Shown: in pieces, positions 1-11,800 of the stretch
How positions within the stretch are numbered: the first letter of the stretch is position 1
Layout: each line of letters opens with the position of its first letter
Assembly (NCBI GenBank): GCA_036850595.1
Contig: CM072158.1
Coordinates: forward strand, 18,670,044-18,734,043
DNA length: 64,000 bases
Origin: Rhyacichthys aspro
Lineage: Eukaryota; Chordata; Actinopteri; Gobiiformes; Rhyacichthyidae
Reading direction: 5' to 3'
Notes under the pieces: model-generated
The model's database searches: none
The model's input: only the letters and a program-made list of their open reading frames with translations
What the model was told of the DNA's origin: nothing
Translations under genes and position numbers: made by a program

Positions 1-2312
1 AAGCAGTGATTGCACAAAAATGCCTCATCAAAGACAATAAGACCCTAAATCTTCCATTCACGGTAACATCTGTGGCGCGGTGAAACTTGACAGCGCGCCA
101 AAACGACACCGGGGATCCAAGTGCTGACACACTTAAGCCAAGAGGAGATCCACATAAACATGTCTACGGCGTATCTAGGTTAACTTTGTCTGGCCAATCT
201 GCTCGCTTTCTGTACCCTTAATCCCCTCCCCTGTCTCAACACGGTGGGAGGCTCTCCACATAATACCAACCGGATTTCCATTCCTTTGCAGAAGGTGTGA
301 AAAAAAAAAAAAAAAATGTGTAAACAACAACAAATAAGTGCTGCGGGGAAAGCATTAAGAGACAAACAAAAGGCTCATGCGGTAGTTGAACTAGGCTCAG
401 AGGCTTGTGGAAGACAGGTTGACCTATTTATGCTCGCAGCTTCAAGAACATACTCCGTGCCAACATTTTGTTTCATTTATAAATTCAGCTTTTGGAACGG
501 AATACTTTTAGAGTTAACAAGCACTTGGCTTCACCCTCTGTTCCTGCTCAGCAAACGGGAGACCCCTGTTCAAATTTTCTGCAAATGTAAATGAGCTGGC
601 AAAGGTAACTGGCTTTTTAACGTGTTGTGCAAGACTGTTGCCAGGCAGAAAATGAACTGTTAAAAAACAACGGCATGTAATACAACTTTAACTGTACAGT
701 GCACTTGTCATTAAATTTTAACAAGTCAGTAATTGAAGATTAACGACAACAGACAGTGTAACAACATCAACGTGTTCTATTAATAAAAGATTATCCGTTC
801 TACCCTGTCACCAAATTCACCAGTGGACACTTGTGGTATTGCTCTTTTTCCTATCTAATATCTACAAGTAACTTTACATTTTATTTTTATTTAATTTGCG
901 CTTATTTAACTGCTTACATAAAAAGTGACTGCAGTTAAATGCCTGAGACTACAAGCGCTCGGTTAGTGCACAATAAATCTTATATAAAGAGTTTAGGTGT
1001 ATGTGCCAATTAGCAATTCTCTCTGAAAATCAGTGCCATTACTGACTCAAGATAGTTCTAATAATACTTTAAATTAGTCCATTCCTTGCCCTATAATAAT
1101 TACTTACATGTAGCAACAACACAGCGCCACACAGAGGCTGGAGGTGCACAAAAATAGACAGTAAAATTAGCTACAACTGCTACAATTAGCCAACAATTGA
1201 TAATTGATATCAAATGACGTATCACACCAAAACACCCAAACACCAAACTAACACAACATTAAGCATTTGTGTTCACTTTTTTGTCATGAAGATACTATTA
1301 AAGAATAAATATCCCTGTTATTTCTTAAAACTGCAATTAAATCACACATCTTCCCATAGGTCAAAGAAGTATTCACTGAATGGTCAAACAAACATACATT
1401 TTGCTCCACAGTGATTTCTATTTCTCTTTCCATTTGAGCTGAACTGATTAAGTTACATTTTGCATAGACCGCACAAGCATTAGTCAATTCCCCTTGCATA
1501 TTATTAACAACTAAAGATTGTGTTAAGCTTCACCCACAGTCAGCATTGATCCGTACCGGCTGCACTGAGTGGCCAGGTCTGCACCCATTGATCAGCTCGT
1601 ACTGGAAGAGGGGGCTGCACCAGTGAAACCAGTGCATTGATTCAGAGTAACACACCGAGATTAGACAGTAGTGAAGAAGACCATTGATCTGCTGCTGCTG
1701 CAAGTGTGGAGCCCCCTCTGTCCGGATGGTCACCGGGATCCACCCCCCGGTATTCCAACTCCCATCGACCCCCCTCTGTTGCCCCCTCAGCTGCTCTGCT
1801 CTCCGGACCATGCATCAGTATTGTGTCCCTTCTAACTATGTGCTGCTCTCCCAACCCTGACTTAAAGAAAATGAGTTTTCAGTATTCCCTGAGACCAACG
1901 CTGCACGATATATTGCAAATATAGCATTATTGCAAAGAATGTATCACAATAATGTCATGGTCATCCATAGAAGATGCATTCCACACTTAGTCATGTCACA
2001 AAACCTGTCCATGTAGCTTTAAATGAAATTGTGGTGTAGCCAAATAAGTTAATGGCACATGGCATGTTTTTGTGGTATTTTCCAGCCCTAGCCCAGATGC
2101 ACAAAAACATAATGTCTCCACAACTAATCAACATTAAGTATGTGGCATACCTCATATTTTTCAAAGAATTTTGGGGCAAAATATAAGTTGGAATGGTAAA
2201 TGGTACATAAAGTGTTTGCCAACATAAGTTTATGTGTCACTAGAATGTCGTTTTCTTTACAGTTTTGACAGAATAAATATCAAGTCCATTACCTGATTTT
2301 TACTGTTGCATT

Positions 2313-2830
2313 CAGTTTAATCACTAGCAGGTAATTGTAACAAAAATTAGACCTTAAGACATGATCTAGGCTTTATAATTAAGGATCACACCTTGCTTTC
2401 GGTAACAAGGAGCGCTCTCATTGGTTGATACTGATGTCAACAATGAAGTAACAAGGAAGTAAACCAAAATATGTCTTATTTTACAGCAAAAAAGATCAAA
2501 ATAAAGATACAGGCAGCAACTTAAACATTGATAAATGCTGGCAATACTTCGATGCAATGTTTAATGAGGCGGAGATAATTACAGGATCGCTACAGTCTAC
2601 AACAGTAAACTCCAAAGCTAAAAATTTCAGGTAAACTCTAAACTTTGATTAAATATGACATATTAGTATTTTGTGGTGGAACATTGGTCCGGCTTTACTT
2701 TTTGGTTTAAAATAAAAGTAGCAGGAAACGTTATTACGCTGCTGTTGGGGGAAAGCAGTGGGGCTTAAGCTGCGACAGCAAAATTTAAATCAGGTAGTGG
2801 AGCTTTAAAGCAATGCTGGAGAACTCTCCT
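2313..2830 (+). repeat. Dispersed repeat family A, copy 1
   Basis: Bases 2353-2383 are identical to 26415-26445 over 31 bases, and the similarity extends on both sides: a shared CAGTTTAATCAC upstream, and an AAGGAGCGCTC followed by a TTGG block downstream. The 3' part (about 2600-2830) resembles 6245-6390, with ordered matches around AACTCTAAA, TTAGTATTTT and AGCTTTAAA. Family identity is unknown. It behaves like an old non-autonomous interspersed repeat, and the ends are not defined. Confidence 0.5.
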
Positions 2831-4179
2831 GGAGATGCGCCCTCTAAAGGTCACTGCTGCAGCTGCACTGTGCTGTGACGCCACCACAGCACACAAACTT
2901 TACTTTACTTTTAACTTATGTCATGTTTTATGTCAAGGAACCCTTCACATGACTTTAAGGCTATCATTTTTAGGGTAAACAGTTAAGTAATTTATTTAGC
3001 TTCAAACAATGCCCTGCTATCAATCTGTAACCATAACAATCTGCTTTTCTTGCCAAAACATAACCATAAAAGTAACTGTACTGCTGTTATTTATCACTAA
3101 AGTGTTATACGTGATGTTCCTTTTTTTCTTGTTTATTCTTCTGTCATTGTTGCATATGTCGACTAATTTTAGCACAAAAATGGCATCCTTCCTATTTCTT
3201 AGTGAATGGGATGTAACAACAAGGACTTTCACCAAATCTGTTTCTGCATGTCTGGTTAGAATTCTGGTTAAGTCAACAGTTTTTGCTCCTTGTAGGCTTT
3301 TAGTGTATTAAACAATGCTCTGCTGTTAGTCTCTGAACTCACAACCTATTTTTTTCCAGTCTAACCAAGATATGTGATGTGCTTTATCGCTTGTGGAAAT
3401 GCTGCATGTTTACAGTAAGGAATAGGAACAGCTCTCGTGGTGAATGAGCCTGTACCAATTGGAGGCAACACCCCAAACAGCCACAGCAGGGAGCCTTATA
3501 TTGTACTCCATCAAAGTCACTCCACATTCAGACTCCCGCCTCAGCTCCGGACCACTACTGTGTGTTTACTATCTTTCCACAGCTGCCTGTTTTGTTTTTT
3601 TTTTGTTTTTCTCTGCGCTCAGGGGAAAGCCACAAGCACCTCCAAACACACACAAACAGTATTTCTCATCAATTCCACGCATGTCAAAGTGTGATGAATG
3701 GGAGCGGTCCAGGCACGGGCCGGAGAGAGGTCCCAGCTGCTCCGGCCCGAAAGACAAGAAACTCCTGTGAACCACCCCTAACCCCCCGAAACCCCCCGTC
3801 AAGGGCCAAACAGACACCCAACCTCGGGGACTGCAGTAAATATGTTATCACACGGCGCTGGAGCAAGATGGCTCCAATGCATCACTCTGCCATGTGCGAG
3901 TCAAGAAAAACAAGGCTCCACCAGGCAAGTTTGAGGACCCGCGCTTGGAATATTTCATTTCATAAAGCACATGCTCTAAGCAACTTCGTTTTTTTTTTTT
4001 TTTAATTTGCAGACTTTTACTTTGCTAAACAATCCCTAACCTTAACCATGAGCATTATGTGCCTGAAAATCACAATAAAAGGTATTTTATTGCTTTATTG
4101 TGTTTCATTGTTTGTTATGGATTTTATGCAACAAACCTAAGGTAATATTTTGTTGTTGTTTTTTTATCTTATTGTTATG

Positions 4180-4393
4180 GGTAACACTTTATAATAATAC
4201 ATCATTAAGCATCAGCAATGTACTTAATTCATTATTTATGGAGCATTAATGCAAAATCAATAACCACTGTTCAGTTATAAACAATGTCACTTACTAATAT
4301 TTTTAGGTACATGCAAATATGTTATAGAAATGCATTGCTATTTATCTGTCAATGCTTTGGTTATTGGCTTGTAGTTGTTATGAGGTGTTACCA
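4180..4393. mobile_element. Possible small inverted-repeat element (MITE-like)
   Basis: The segment begins GGTAACAC and ends GTGTTACC, an 8-bp perfect inverted repeat about 214 bp apart. The left edge, GGTAACACTTTATAATAA, resembles a terminal motif common in fish DNA transposon families. No convincing target duplication was found, so this stays tentative. Confidence 0.35.
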
Positions 4394-4883
4394 GTTAATG
4401 TAGGTCATGTTTGTTTTGCTGTTAATATCACCACTTTATTGTCTCCATACCTCACATAGTCATTTTATTTATGGTAGTAGCAACATTCTGACTTTATTAT
4501 TTATTATTATTTTTGGCGTTGATGTCAGGATTCCTTCCATTACCCACGACTGGGTGAGGTCCACTGACCTTGCCTATAGCTTCTGAAGTGAATCCATACA
4601 CATTGCACTCTTAAATTGTACACTGCATCATCTGACTGTGTTGCAAAAGCTCAACGAGAAGCATAAGTTGTAAATTAGCTCTCAACTCTTCTTGGCTGGG
4701 CTTTGTGTTGAAACTCTGCGAAGCTGCATCAACCCAATGACAAAGAACATAAACAAACATTTCGGCTTTAATTTTTCCCCAGCACTAAGAGGAGTAGGAA
4801 ACGGGACGCCCTTTGAGCACGTGTTTTAAAAAAAAAAGCTCTAACAAAAATGCACAAGAAGATGAAGAAGGTGAGGGACGTAC

Positions 4884-5034
4884 CTGTTTGCCAGATGTAC
4901 GTGGGTTTAGTTTCCATTTGTGCGTCCAGTTCCAACACGGTAAGAAAAAGCAGCATTAAGCTCCACACAGACCCAAGCGGACCCCTTCTGAAGACCCCCA
5001 GCGTCCCTGCTGCGGCTCTACCCGCCAGCCCCAT
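4884..5034 (-). CDS. thsd7a: First coding exon of a THSD7A-like protein (partial gene)
   Basis: THSD7 proteins are large single-pass membrane proteins built of many thrombospondin type-1 repeats; THSD7A acts in endothelial and podocyte adhesion. This exon encodes 50 residues plus one base. It starts at an ATG in a strong context (GCCATGG) and carries basic residues followed by a hydrophobic core (SLMLLFLTVLELDAQ), as in a signal peptide. The mature start is PTYIWQTG. Human THSD7A, as I recall it, starts MGL and has PTLYLWKTG just before PWGRC, so the fit covers both ends of the exon. The exon ends CAG|GTACGT, a consensus donor in phase 1, which suits a glycine codon completed by the next exon. 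No later exon lies in the window. THSD7B also has a W-K-T-G-P-W start, so the paralogue is uncertain. Confidence 0.6.
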
Positions 5035-5480
5035 GGCTCCACTGCCAGGAGAGCTCTGTATAGTTCCCAATGCGGCGTGGAGGAAGGAAAAAAAACACAC
5101 ACAACCAGCCACGAGGTAAAAGCACCGGACTCAAGTCAGTGTGTGCTTCTGCTGCTCTGCTTTGTCCAACCCCCTTTACTCTAGAAGAAGAAGTAATCCC
5201 AGGCAGGCAGGCAGGCAGGCGGAGGCTGGGGTATCCTCTGGTGCTCCTATTAGGCTGCTCCGTTAGAAGAGGCAGGAGGAGGGTATGGTGCTGGAAAAGA
5301 AGGGAACAATAGATCCGGGAGCCCAGGCTGCTGCTGCTGCTGTGTGCCGGCTCGATGCAGCGCCACGCTCCCCTCCCCTCTCTCTCTCCAGTACACACAA
5401 ACACATGCTCGCACGCCCACCCTCACCCCCACCACACACACACACACACACACACACACCACTCCCCCCTCGTCAGACTG
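5035..5480 (-). promoter_or_regulatory. Likely 5' leader and promoter region of the THSD7-like gene
   Basis: This GC-rich block directly precedes the candidate start codon. It contains three simple repeats: (AGGC)5 at 5201-5220, (CTG)5 at 5328-5342 and (CA)n at 5432-5460. Long minus-strand open frames across it use these repeats and are best read as untranslated leader or flank. No TATA box is obvious. The transcription start cannot be placed from sequence alone. Confidence 0.4.
5432..5460. repeat. (CA)n microsatellite
   Basis: About 14 CA units lie just upstream of the THSD7-like leader. Simple dinucleotide repeat, likely polymorphic in length. Confidence 0.9.
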
Positions 5481-6095
5481 GGATTCACAGGCATAGAGGC
5501 AGGTGGATGTGTGCTTAAAGACAGAATGCACTGCAAAAGCATATAAAGATAGACTCAACAACAGTCACTGTGGATTTGTAAATGAAAAAGAGATGAATAA
5601 TAGATCTAAAGTATAAAAAAGTCAAGAAGAGCAGATTATTTCTGAGCTGATTATTTCAGTTATTATTATTATTAGACAATTATTTTATTTGCTGTTAAGC
5701 ATGTAAGCAACCTTTTCTTACTTCTTAATTGAGAAAACTGTTTGATTACCTAATAGCGTATTGTTTTAAGAATGATCTAAACCCTTCTGCTGTACTTTAT
5801 GTAGGTAGGTTTGTTCTGTGATGACTGTTCTGTGTATTGTACAGCATCATTCTACTGCACTGTCTATTTGTCTGTATATATTGGTATCATGTTTGATTCT
5901 TTGTTTGTTTTTCTATGTTTGGGACTACGGAAACAACTGTAACATTAGCATTGTGCTTAATCCAGTGTATTTACAGCAATATGTATTGTACATTCAACAA
6001 TATGCACTGTCCAAATCAAATAAATTTAAAAAATCAGCAAAAAGACACATTATATGTGTCATTTTAAAGGATTTTAATAGATGATACATTTGGCG
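5481..6095. other. Non-coding flank, nothing specific seen
   Basis: AT-rich DNA with a short TTA run near 5658. An 88-codon open frame at 5818-6084 has low-complexity hydrophobic content and no recognisable domain. No gene or defined repeat edge is visible. Confidence 0.5.
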
Positions 6096-6395
6096 TGTCA
6101 GGACAAGCTTTGGCCAATCCTACGCTCACAAACAAGAAGAGCACTCTACCGTTGGCTGTTGGTCTAAACAGATTGTCAACATTGAATCAATGGCCTATTG
6201 AGAAAGTGTCAATTCCAGCAAAAGGAAAGCATACCATGAGCCTGATGATAAAATCAGAGCTAGAAGTTTAAGGAGAACTCTAAAGTTAGGTATTAGTATT
6301 TTATTATTAAATTGTATAATAAAAATAGGCAGGTCGTTATGTTGTTGTGGAGGAAAAAAGTTTCAGGCTATTGCAGCTTTAAATGTAACTATGTC
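6096..6395 (+). repeat. Dispersed repeat family A-related copy
   Basis: The 5' half (6101-6220) aligns with 18205-18350: both have AAGCTT-GGCCAATC, a TTGTCAACA block, and GAGAAAGTGTC followed by ATTCCAGCA or ATCCAGCA. The 3' half aligns with 2620-2830. These matches join several copies into one old family. Ends and class are not resolved. Confidence 0.45.
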
Positions 6396-6621
6396 CATGA
6401 AAAGCCTCTTTGTGTGTCCATTAGCTACTGCAGTAATCAGTAGGTATTGTTCTTGGTGTCTTGAAACTTCATTAACAATGTAAGATTGTTACATAGACAT
6501 AGGATCTACATACACAACACTCACATTTACAATACACTAACTCAACATAACCGCACAATAACAAACTCAAAAGAAAATGTTCTTTAGCGCTACATTACAT
6601 TTGTCTTATAAAATATAGCAT

Positions 6622-6696
6622 AAAGCTGCTGGGATAGGCTCCAGCCACCCATGAAACCCAACGGGACTTAGCGGTAGAAGATGAATGAATGAATGA
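6622..6696 (+). mobile_element. 3' tail fragment of the tRNA-headed SINE family
   Basis: The fragment starts AAAGCTGCTGGGATAGGCTC and ends in GATGAATGAATGAATG. It matches the last part of the complete SINE at 46091-46505, including TAGCGGTAGAAGATGAATG. The head and body are missing, as expected for a 5'-truncated retroposed copy. Confidence 0.8.
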
Positions 6697-6825
6697 TGTG
6701 ACTTACGATATTTGTAAGCCCCCCTTGGGATGGCAATTCAAAAATATCAGAAAATACAAGATTCTAAATGAATTTCTACGGGTTTTTCTACAAAACTATA
6801 CAATCATTTAAAAAAGAGGGGGTTA

Positions 6826-7087
<262 letters not shown>

Positions 7088-8759
7088 TCCTATCATTTTT
7101 CATAGAAGCGAGTGTTAAATCTCACCAGCTGCATTTGCCAAAGATTTTCTCAAATCTCTTCAACTGTAATCTATACTTGAGGATTACTTCAATGCTCCAT
7201 AATCTTCTCTAGACATTAAGAGATCTGCAGTTTCATATGGATTCAAAAAATGGTAGGAAAGTTTTTTGTCTCTGTGTATATTTTATGCATCCCAGTTAAA
7301 TTTTTGAAGATGTTCTGTAACAATTAAGAGCATGATCTTATCTTAGCTTCTTTGTGACTTTTTGCCATTGTTTTCATATGACAAAAATCACAAAATAAGC
7401 ACATTTGTTGCTCAAGCAGAGCCATTTTTAATTTTAAAAAAAAACACAAAAACCTTAAAACCCACATATGATGATGTGCATAATGGGATACTAGAGGCAT
7501 TACTGATATATTTAAAGTTCTAGACCAAATGTCAAATACAAGTCAACAATAAGGCCACATTAAATGTATTCTTGTGACTACATCAATTGTGATATCCATA
7601 TCATAACATAGTGCCACAAAAAATATGATTATAATATTGTTTTCTTCTCACACATCCCTAATCAATAGTTGCATTTCCTTGAACATTTAGGTCACATTTT
7701 AAACATCATATTAGAAATGTTTGGAGTAAACAGTAAAATCCGTATGACACATAAGAAAAGTGACCAATGAGTTCTTGGCCAAAACATTTGTTAAAGTAAG
7801 TTTTAGGCCCGTTCCTCATTCACTTGAAAGTGTGGGAACAGATGAATCTTGAGCCTCGTTTTGACCTTGGCTGATATCCACTGATTTATTATTCATAAGA
7901 GCACGGTGCTCAATGAAAGCCCATCATAAATTTGATCAGTGGCAGGTGACTCACTCAATGAAATGGACAGTGTCAGTCAGTCTTCAAAACCAACCAATTC
8001 AATTATTCAGCCTCGAAAGAACGTGTAGAGGTGTGTGCAGTTCATGTGTTATGCTTCTGATCTACTGCTGGACCTTTTTACGTTTCTCCCTAAAATCTAC
8101 AAAGTGGCACTCTTCTTCTATTATGCTCTTTATTAGCGTACATGCTCTCCTGAAATTCCCATATTTGAATATCAAAATAGCATTTGTTTTACTGCTAATG
8201 TACAGGACGTGGTTCCCTGCAGTTAGCTTCAGCAAATAACCCACAGGGATCTCTTTGTTTACTTAAAGCACAATTCCCAATAGAACCATGTGCTATAGGC
8301 CTACTCTGCACATTTACACTATATTGTTTGATTCTGGCGTGCTGCTCGGTAGGGTGTATTTCTATCAAATAGCCATAGAAAGAAAAGATAGACATGCAAA
8401 TGCGTTTCATTGAAGCATCCGTATGTATGTTCTATGTGTACGGATGTTAAATGTGACCTGGTTCTAAAGGGATAAAAAAAAAAAAAGGTTTCATTGCAGC
8501 CATATTTCTGCTCCCTCAGTTCAATGGAGGAAAAGTTAAAATAACAAAAGTTGGAGTCTAAATGATAAGACTGGCACCAAATTCACTGGGAATGCATTCT
8601 ATTGCTGGCTATTTGTCTTGATGTGCAGTGAGTGTTTTGCCAGTTCAAGCCCAGAATCTGTCTCTGATCATCTGTGCTACAACATACCTGTAAGAGATGT
8701 TGTCTTTGATAATAAAGTAGGCCTATAATACAATTAATTTAACATTTAACACTCTAGAC
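7088..8759. other. Non-coding DNA, no clear features
   Basis: AT-rich sequence without recognisable exons. Around 7580-7625 there is a degenerate stretch rich in GATAT/ATATC words, of a type seen again near 14405, 28060 and 59400, possibly remains of one old repeat. The open frame at 7913-8239 has no domain resemblance. Confidence 0.5.
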
Positions 8760-9665
8760 CCGGGGTGGCCAAAACACAAAAATCTTTTGCATGTAATGAA
8801 AAGAAATACTCTTCCCACCAGGCTTGTTTAAAATGCCTTTTGTCTATGTGCCTCTGCCGCTCAGTTTTGTAAGCTGTTTGACCCAGACTTATGCTGTTTG
8901 ACCCAGACCTTTCAAAAATCCATCAAAAATAGCACTAGCTGAGGACTTATAAAGTGTGGAAAGGTGTACACATGCAGAAACCTACCTGAATTGTCTTTTA
9001 GTAAATTGTCTAGTGTGTTTTTTTTTAAAGCCTTTTAATCTTCAAAGTTAATGTGAGCACCATGAGTGAGGGCTATTTCCGGGGTATATATACCTATTTG
9101 CTAACCTGGCCAGCCAGACGTCTTTCTCATTGTATTACATACAGAGAATTCAGTCTGGTAGTGCAGGGCTTAAACAGGATTTCAAGGCGGGACCATGGGC
9201 AGAACTAATGCTCGCTGAGTGAACCAATCAGAGAAACAACGGATGTGACGAAAGGAAAGTGACCGACCGATTCCAGTTGTCAACAAACCACAGCGTACAC
9301 CAGCATGACTAGAGAGAGGAGATGCTTCAGTGGAGAATGACTTCTGTTGTTTTTGTCAGAAAAATCAGAGGACACAGAGTGAAATATCGAGCTCAGTACT
9401 TATTTTCGATCGTACTAAGCTACCTAAACTTGTAGCTTGTACTGTTATGGTTGAAAAACTTCTTGCGCTCCAAAGTCCCGCCTCCCTGCTCTGATTGGTC
9501 GGGAAGAAAGAGCCGGAGCAGAATTCAGAGCAGATTGGACAATCCCAGACTGACTTTCTCTGTATGTGATACAATGAGAAAGCTGTCTGATTGGCCAGGC
9601 TACCTATTTGCTCCCTTTCAATGAAATAGGTCACCACCTTACCAGCACCACTTTGGGCACCTCTG
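8760..9665. mobile_element. hAT-like non-autonomous transposon interrupted by a nested element
   Basis: The left end CCGGGGTGGCCAAA and the inverse of the right end, CAGAGGTGCCCAAAG, are related terminal repeats of the kind typical of hAT elements. They are flanked by near-identical 8-bp duplications: CTCTAGAC at 8752-8759 and CTCTAGAA at 9666-9673. Removing the insert at 9102-9602 leaves an element of about 400 bp, too short to encode a transposase. A 17-bp tandem duplication (GCTGTTTGACCCAGACT) sits inside at 8871-8909. Confidence 0.65.
9102..9602. mobile_element. 501-bp inverted-repeat transposon with 9-bp target duplication, copy 1
   Basis: The ends are TAACCTGGCCAGCCAGAC and, inverted, TAGCCTGGCCAATCAGAC. 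Subterminal inverted repeats reach about 60 bp and include an ACAGAGAA block. The element is flanked on both sides by CCTATTTGC (9093-9101 and 9603-9611). It aligns along its whole length with 38416-38915. A 9-bp duplication points to a Mutator-like or Merlin-like family. No transposase is encoded. The open frame at 9365-9637 only reads through the right terminal repeat. Confidence 0.85.
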
Positions 9666-9673
9666 CTCTAGAA

Positions 9674-11284
9674 GAAAGATTAGAAAACTGGTGAAATGAT
9701 ATGTGCTGGATACTCACTCACTGCTTACCCCTCTTCATTTTCAGATGCACCCTGTATTTCCCACACATTCATGACAACATAGAATAATGTGCCCCCTGCA
9801 TAGTCTCAAAATGATAAATACTCATTTTGTTTGTATGCTACAGTCCGTTGTATTGACCTGAGCCTGTGTGTGAATAGCTCAGTGCAGACTCTGTAGAAGC
9901 TGCTGCAGAGTAAGCACTGAAGCGAGAGTTTGGAGTGAAAGGAGACACTGATGAGGACAATCCCGAAAACCAACACTTTCTTGTATTCTGCTTCTCCACA
10001 GCTACATGAGCAACAAGCAGTGGATACAAGAGGAGACAGACAATGAGTGCTCAGCCAAAGAATTAGTGAAACATTGGGAAAGTCGCTACAGTCTTTCTCG
10101 GCAGCAGCTTGCAACTTTTAGCTGATACAGATCCAGATTAAGCCAAATGCTCCAAGTCTTGTTTAATTTAACTCTGTGTGGTCGATACACTATTATTTTC
10201 TGTCTCCAATAACATTTTCAAAAAGTGATAAGATTAGGAATCATGGACGAAACAGTTTCAGGACTTAACTGGACTTCTAGTGTATTGTTTTATTATCAAA
10301 GACAACACAATTGCATTTATAATGATCAACAATTTCCAATAAATGATAAAAAAAATCACACCCTGGATATTTTATGTTTCAATATGAGCCTTCTGTAGAC
10401 AATGCCCAGTGCTCTAGTGTTTTTATGAGAGGTGTGATTCACTGCCGACACCTCCCTGGTCCTCGCAGCTTTACTCCATCATTTCACAGCCATTAGCTTA
10501 ATAAAAGAACACGCTGCCCGCTGTTCACTGTGGACCCCTCCACTGCGGCGGCCATGCTGGGCGAGCTCTTAAATTACCCAGCTGGTGTGAGGCGGCGGAG
10601 AGGAAATCAATGGCCCTCAAACACACACATAACGTCTCAATGGCCAACGCGGACATTTCTTTTATCTGCTGCTCCTGTTTGTCATGTGGACGGCTGCATT
10701 TCTGCGCAGACCTTTCCAGTCCACACCGCGACGTTTTGTGCTGATATTAGTTAAAATTCAACTTTTTTCATGCTGTTTTGTTGCAATGACGTCTGTGTAT
10801 TTTCTGTCCAAGCAGCTGGTTGTCCGAGGCAGGATTACGCTGTCTGTCAGTAATAACACGTATGGTCTGGCCGTGCTGACTGATGCTCTGTTAATCCTGG
10901 TTCCAGACTAAAGGTGACCGAGTGGTACAAGGTCAAATCTTCATGCTAGGGGAATGTATACAGATGTTGTAGTCAAGTCAAGTGGACAGAGAATAGGTCT
11001 AAGTGCATAGACGTACTGATAATTATTTGACTCGACTGGCTAGCACATGGAACGGAGATTTATGTAAAGGTGAACGCCTTACCTAGTAACCTGATAAATG
11101 TTGCCAGGTTTGTTTTCAGAGCAGGTGAAAACTGTGGCAGGTTTGAATTCCACAAAGTAAAAAGAACACTGACAAAGTCGGGAAAGAGCGGACAACACAG
11201 AAGACTCCAGAAGACTCTGCAGTTACACAGCTACAATCAGTGCATGTACTAAAATATTATTATCTCCTGCAAGGTGTTTCGAAT
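9674..11284. other. Non-coding DNA with one GC-richer block
   Basis: The block 10440-10660 is richer in GC and CpG than its surroundings and contains the homeobox-site-like words ATTTCACAGCCATTAG and TTAATAAAA. It could be a conserved non-coding element, but this is inference. Short open frames here (10530-10911, 11070-11252) lack domains and splice context. Confidence 0.4.
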
Positions 11285-11800
11285 TCATCTAAGACTGCAC
11301 TCCAAAACTCCTCCAGTCTCACTGCATACTGTAAACCTACCAAAATTACCCCAAGAGCAAAGACGATCCAAGAGGTCACAAAAGAACCCACTACAACATC
11401 TAAAAATCTGCAAGCCTCACTTGTCTCAGAAAACCCCTACTGACCTAAATTGATTGATGGAACCATAAATTCTGTTCTCTACCAAAAAATCCCAAAGAAG
11501 AGTGTCTGGCAATCAGTTCATGAACTCAAGATGGATGCTCGAAAACCCTCCAATGTGGCTGAATTAAAACAATTCTGCAAAGAAGAGTGGGCCCAAAATT
11601 CATCCACAGTGATGTGAAAGGCTCATTGCCAGTTATTAGGTTAAGGGGGCAATTACTTTTTCCACACAGAGCTAGGTGGGTTTCTAAATAAATAATCATT
11701 ACTTAAAAACTGCATTTTGTGTTTACTTGAAGTCTTAAATCTGTTTGATGATCTGAAACAAATATGCAAAAACAAAATCAGGAAAAGGGCAAGAAAAAAT
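11285..11800 (+). pseudogene. Tc1-like transposase remnant with internal deletions
   Basis: Fish Tc1-like elements encode a transposase of roughly 340 residues with an HTH pair and a DDE domain. Three islands of that gene can be read in the usual order: ITPRAKTIQEVTKEPTTTSK (N-terminal HTH region, about 11350-11410), a segment ending in VLYQKIPKK (about 11456-11505), and DARKPSNVAELKQFCKEEWA (about 11532-11592). It ends with the GGGGGCAATTACTTTTTCCA type 3' flank. Most of the DDE domain, with its catalytic acids, is missing between the islands. Stops and a frameshift follow the third island. It is a non-functional internally deleted copy. Confidence 0.8.

Larger units (their letters stand above)
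1..4883 (-). other. Presumed intron 1 of the THSD7-like gene
   Basis: This follows from the minus-strand coding exon whose donor lies at 4883-4882. No second exon encoding the expected PWG-R-C continuation of the family is visible here, so the intron must run off the left edge of the window. The stretch is AT-rich and has no convincing coding potential. It contains a poly-A run near 301-316, a dispersed repeat (2313-2830), a possible MITE (4180-4393), and a GC-richer patch at 1530-1860 that I cannot identify. Confidence 0.5.

Noticed and set aside
3562..4005. 147-codon plus-strand open frame
   Set aside because: Low-complexity start and a phenylalanine run from poly-T at its end; opposite strand to the THSD7-like gene and within its presumed intron.
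5018..5404. 128-codon minus-strand open frame upstream of the THSD7-like exon
   Set aside because: Reads through microsatellites in another frame than the signal-peptide exon; best seen as leader DNA.
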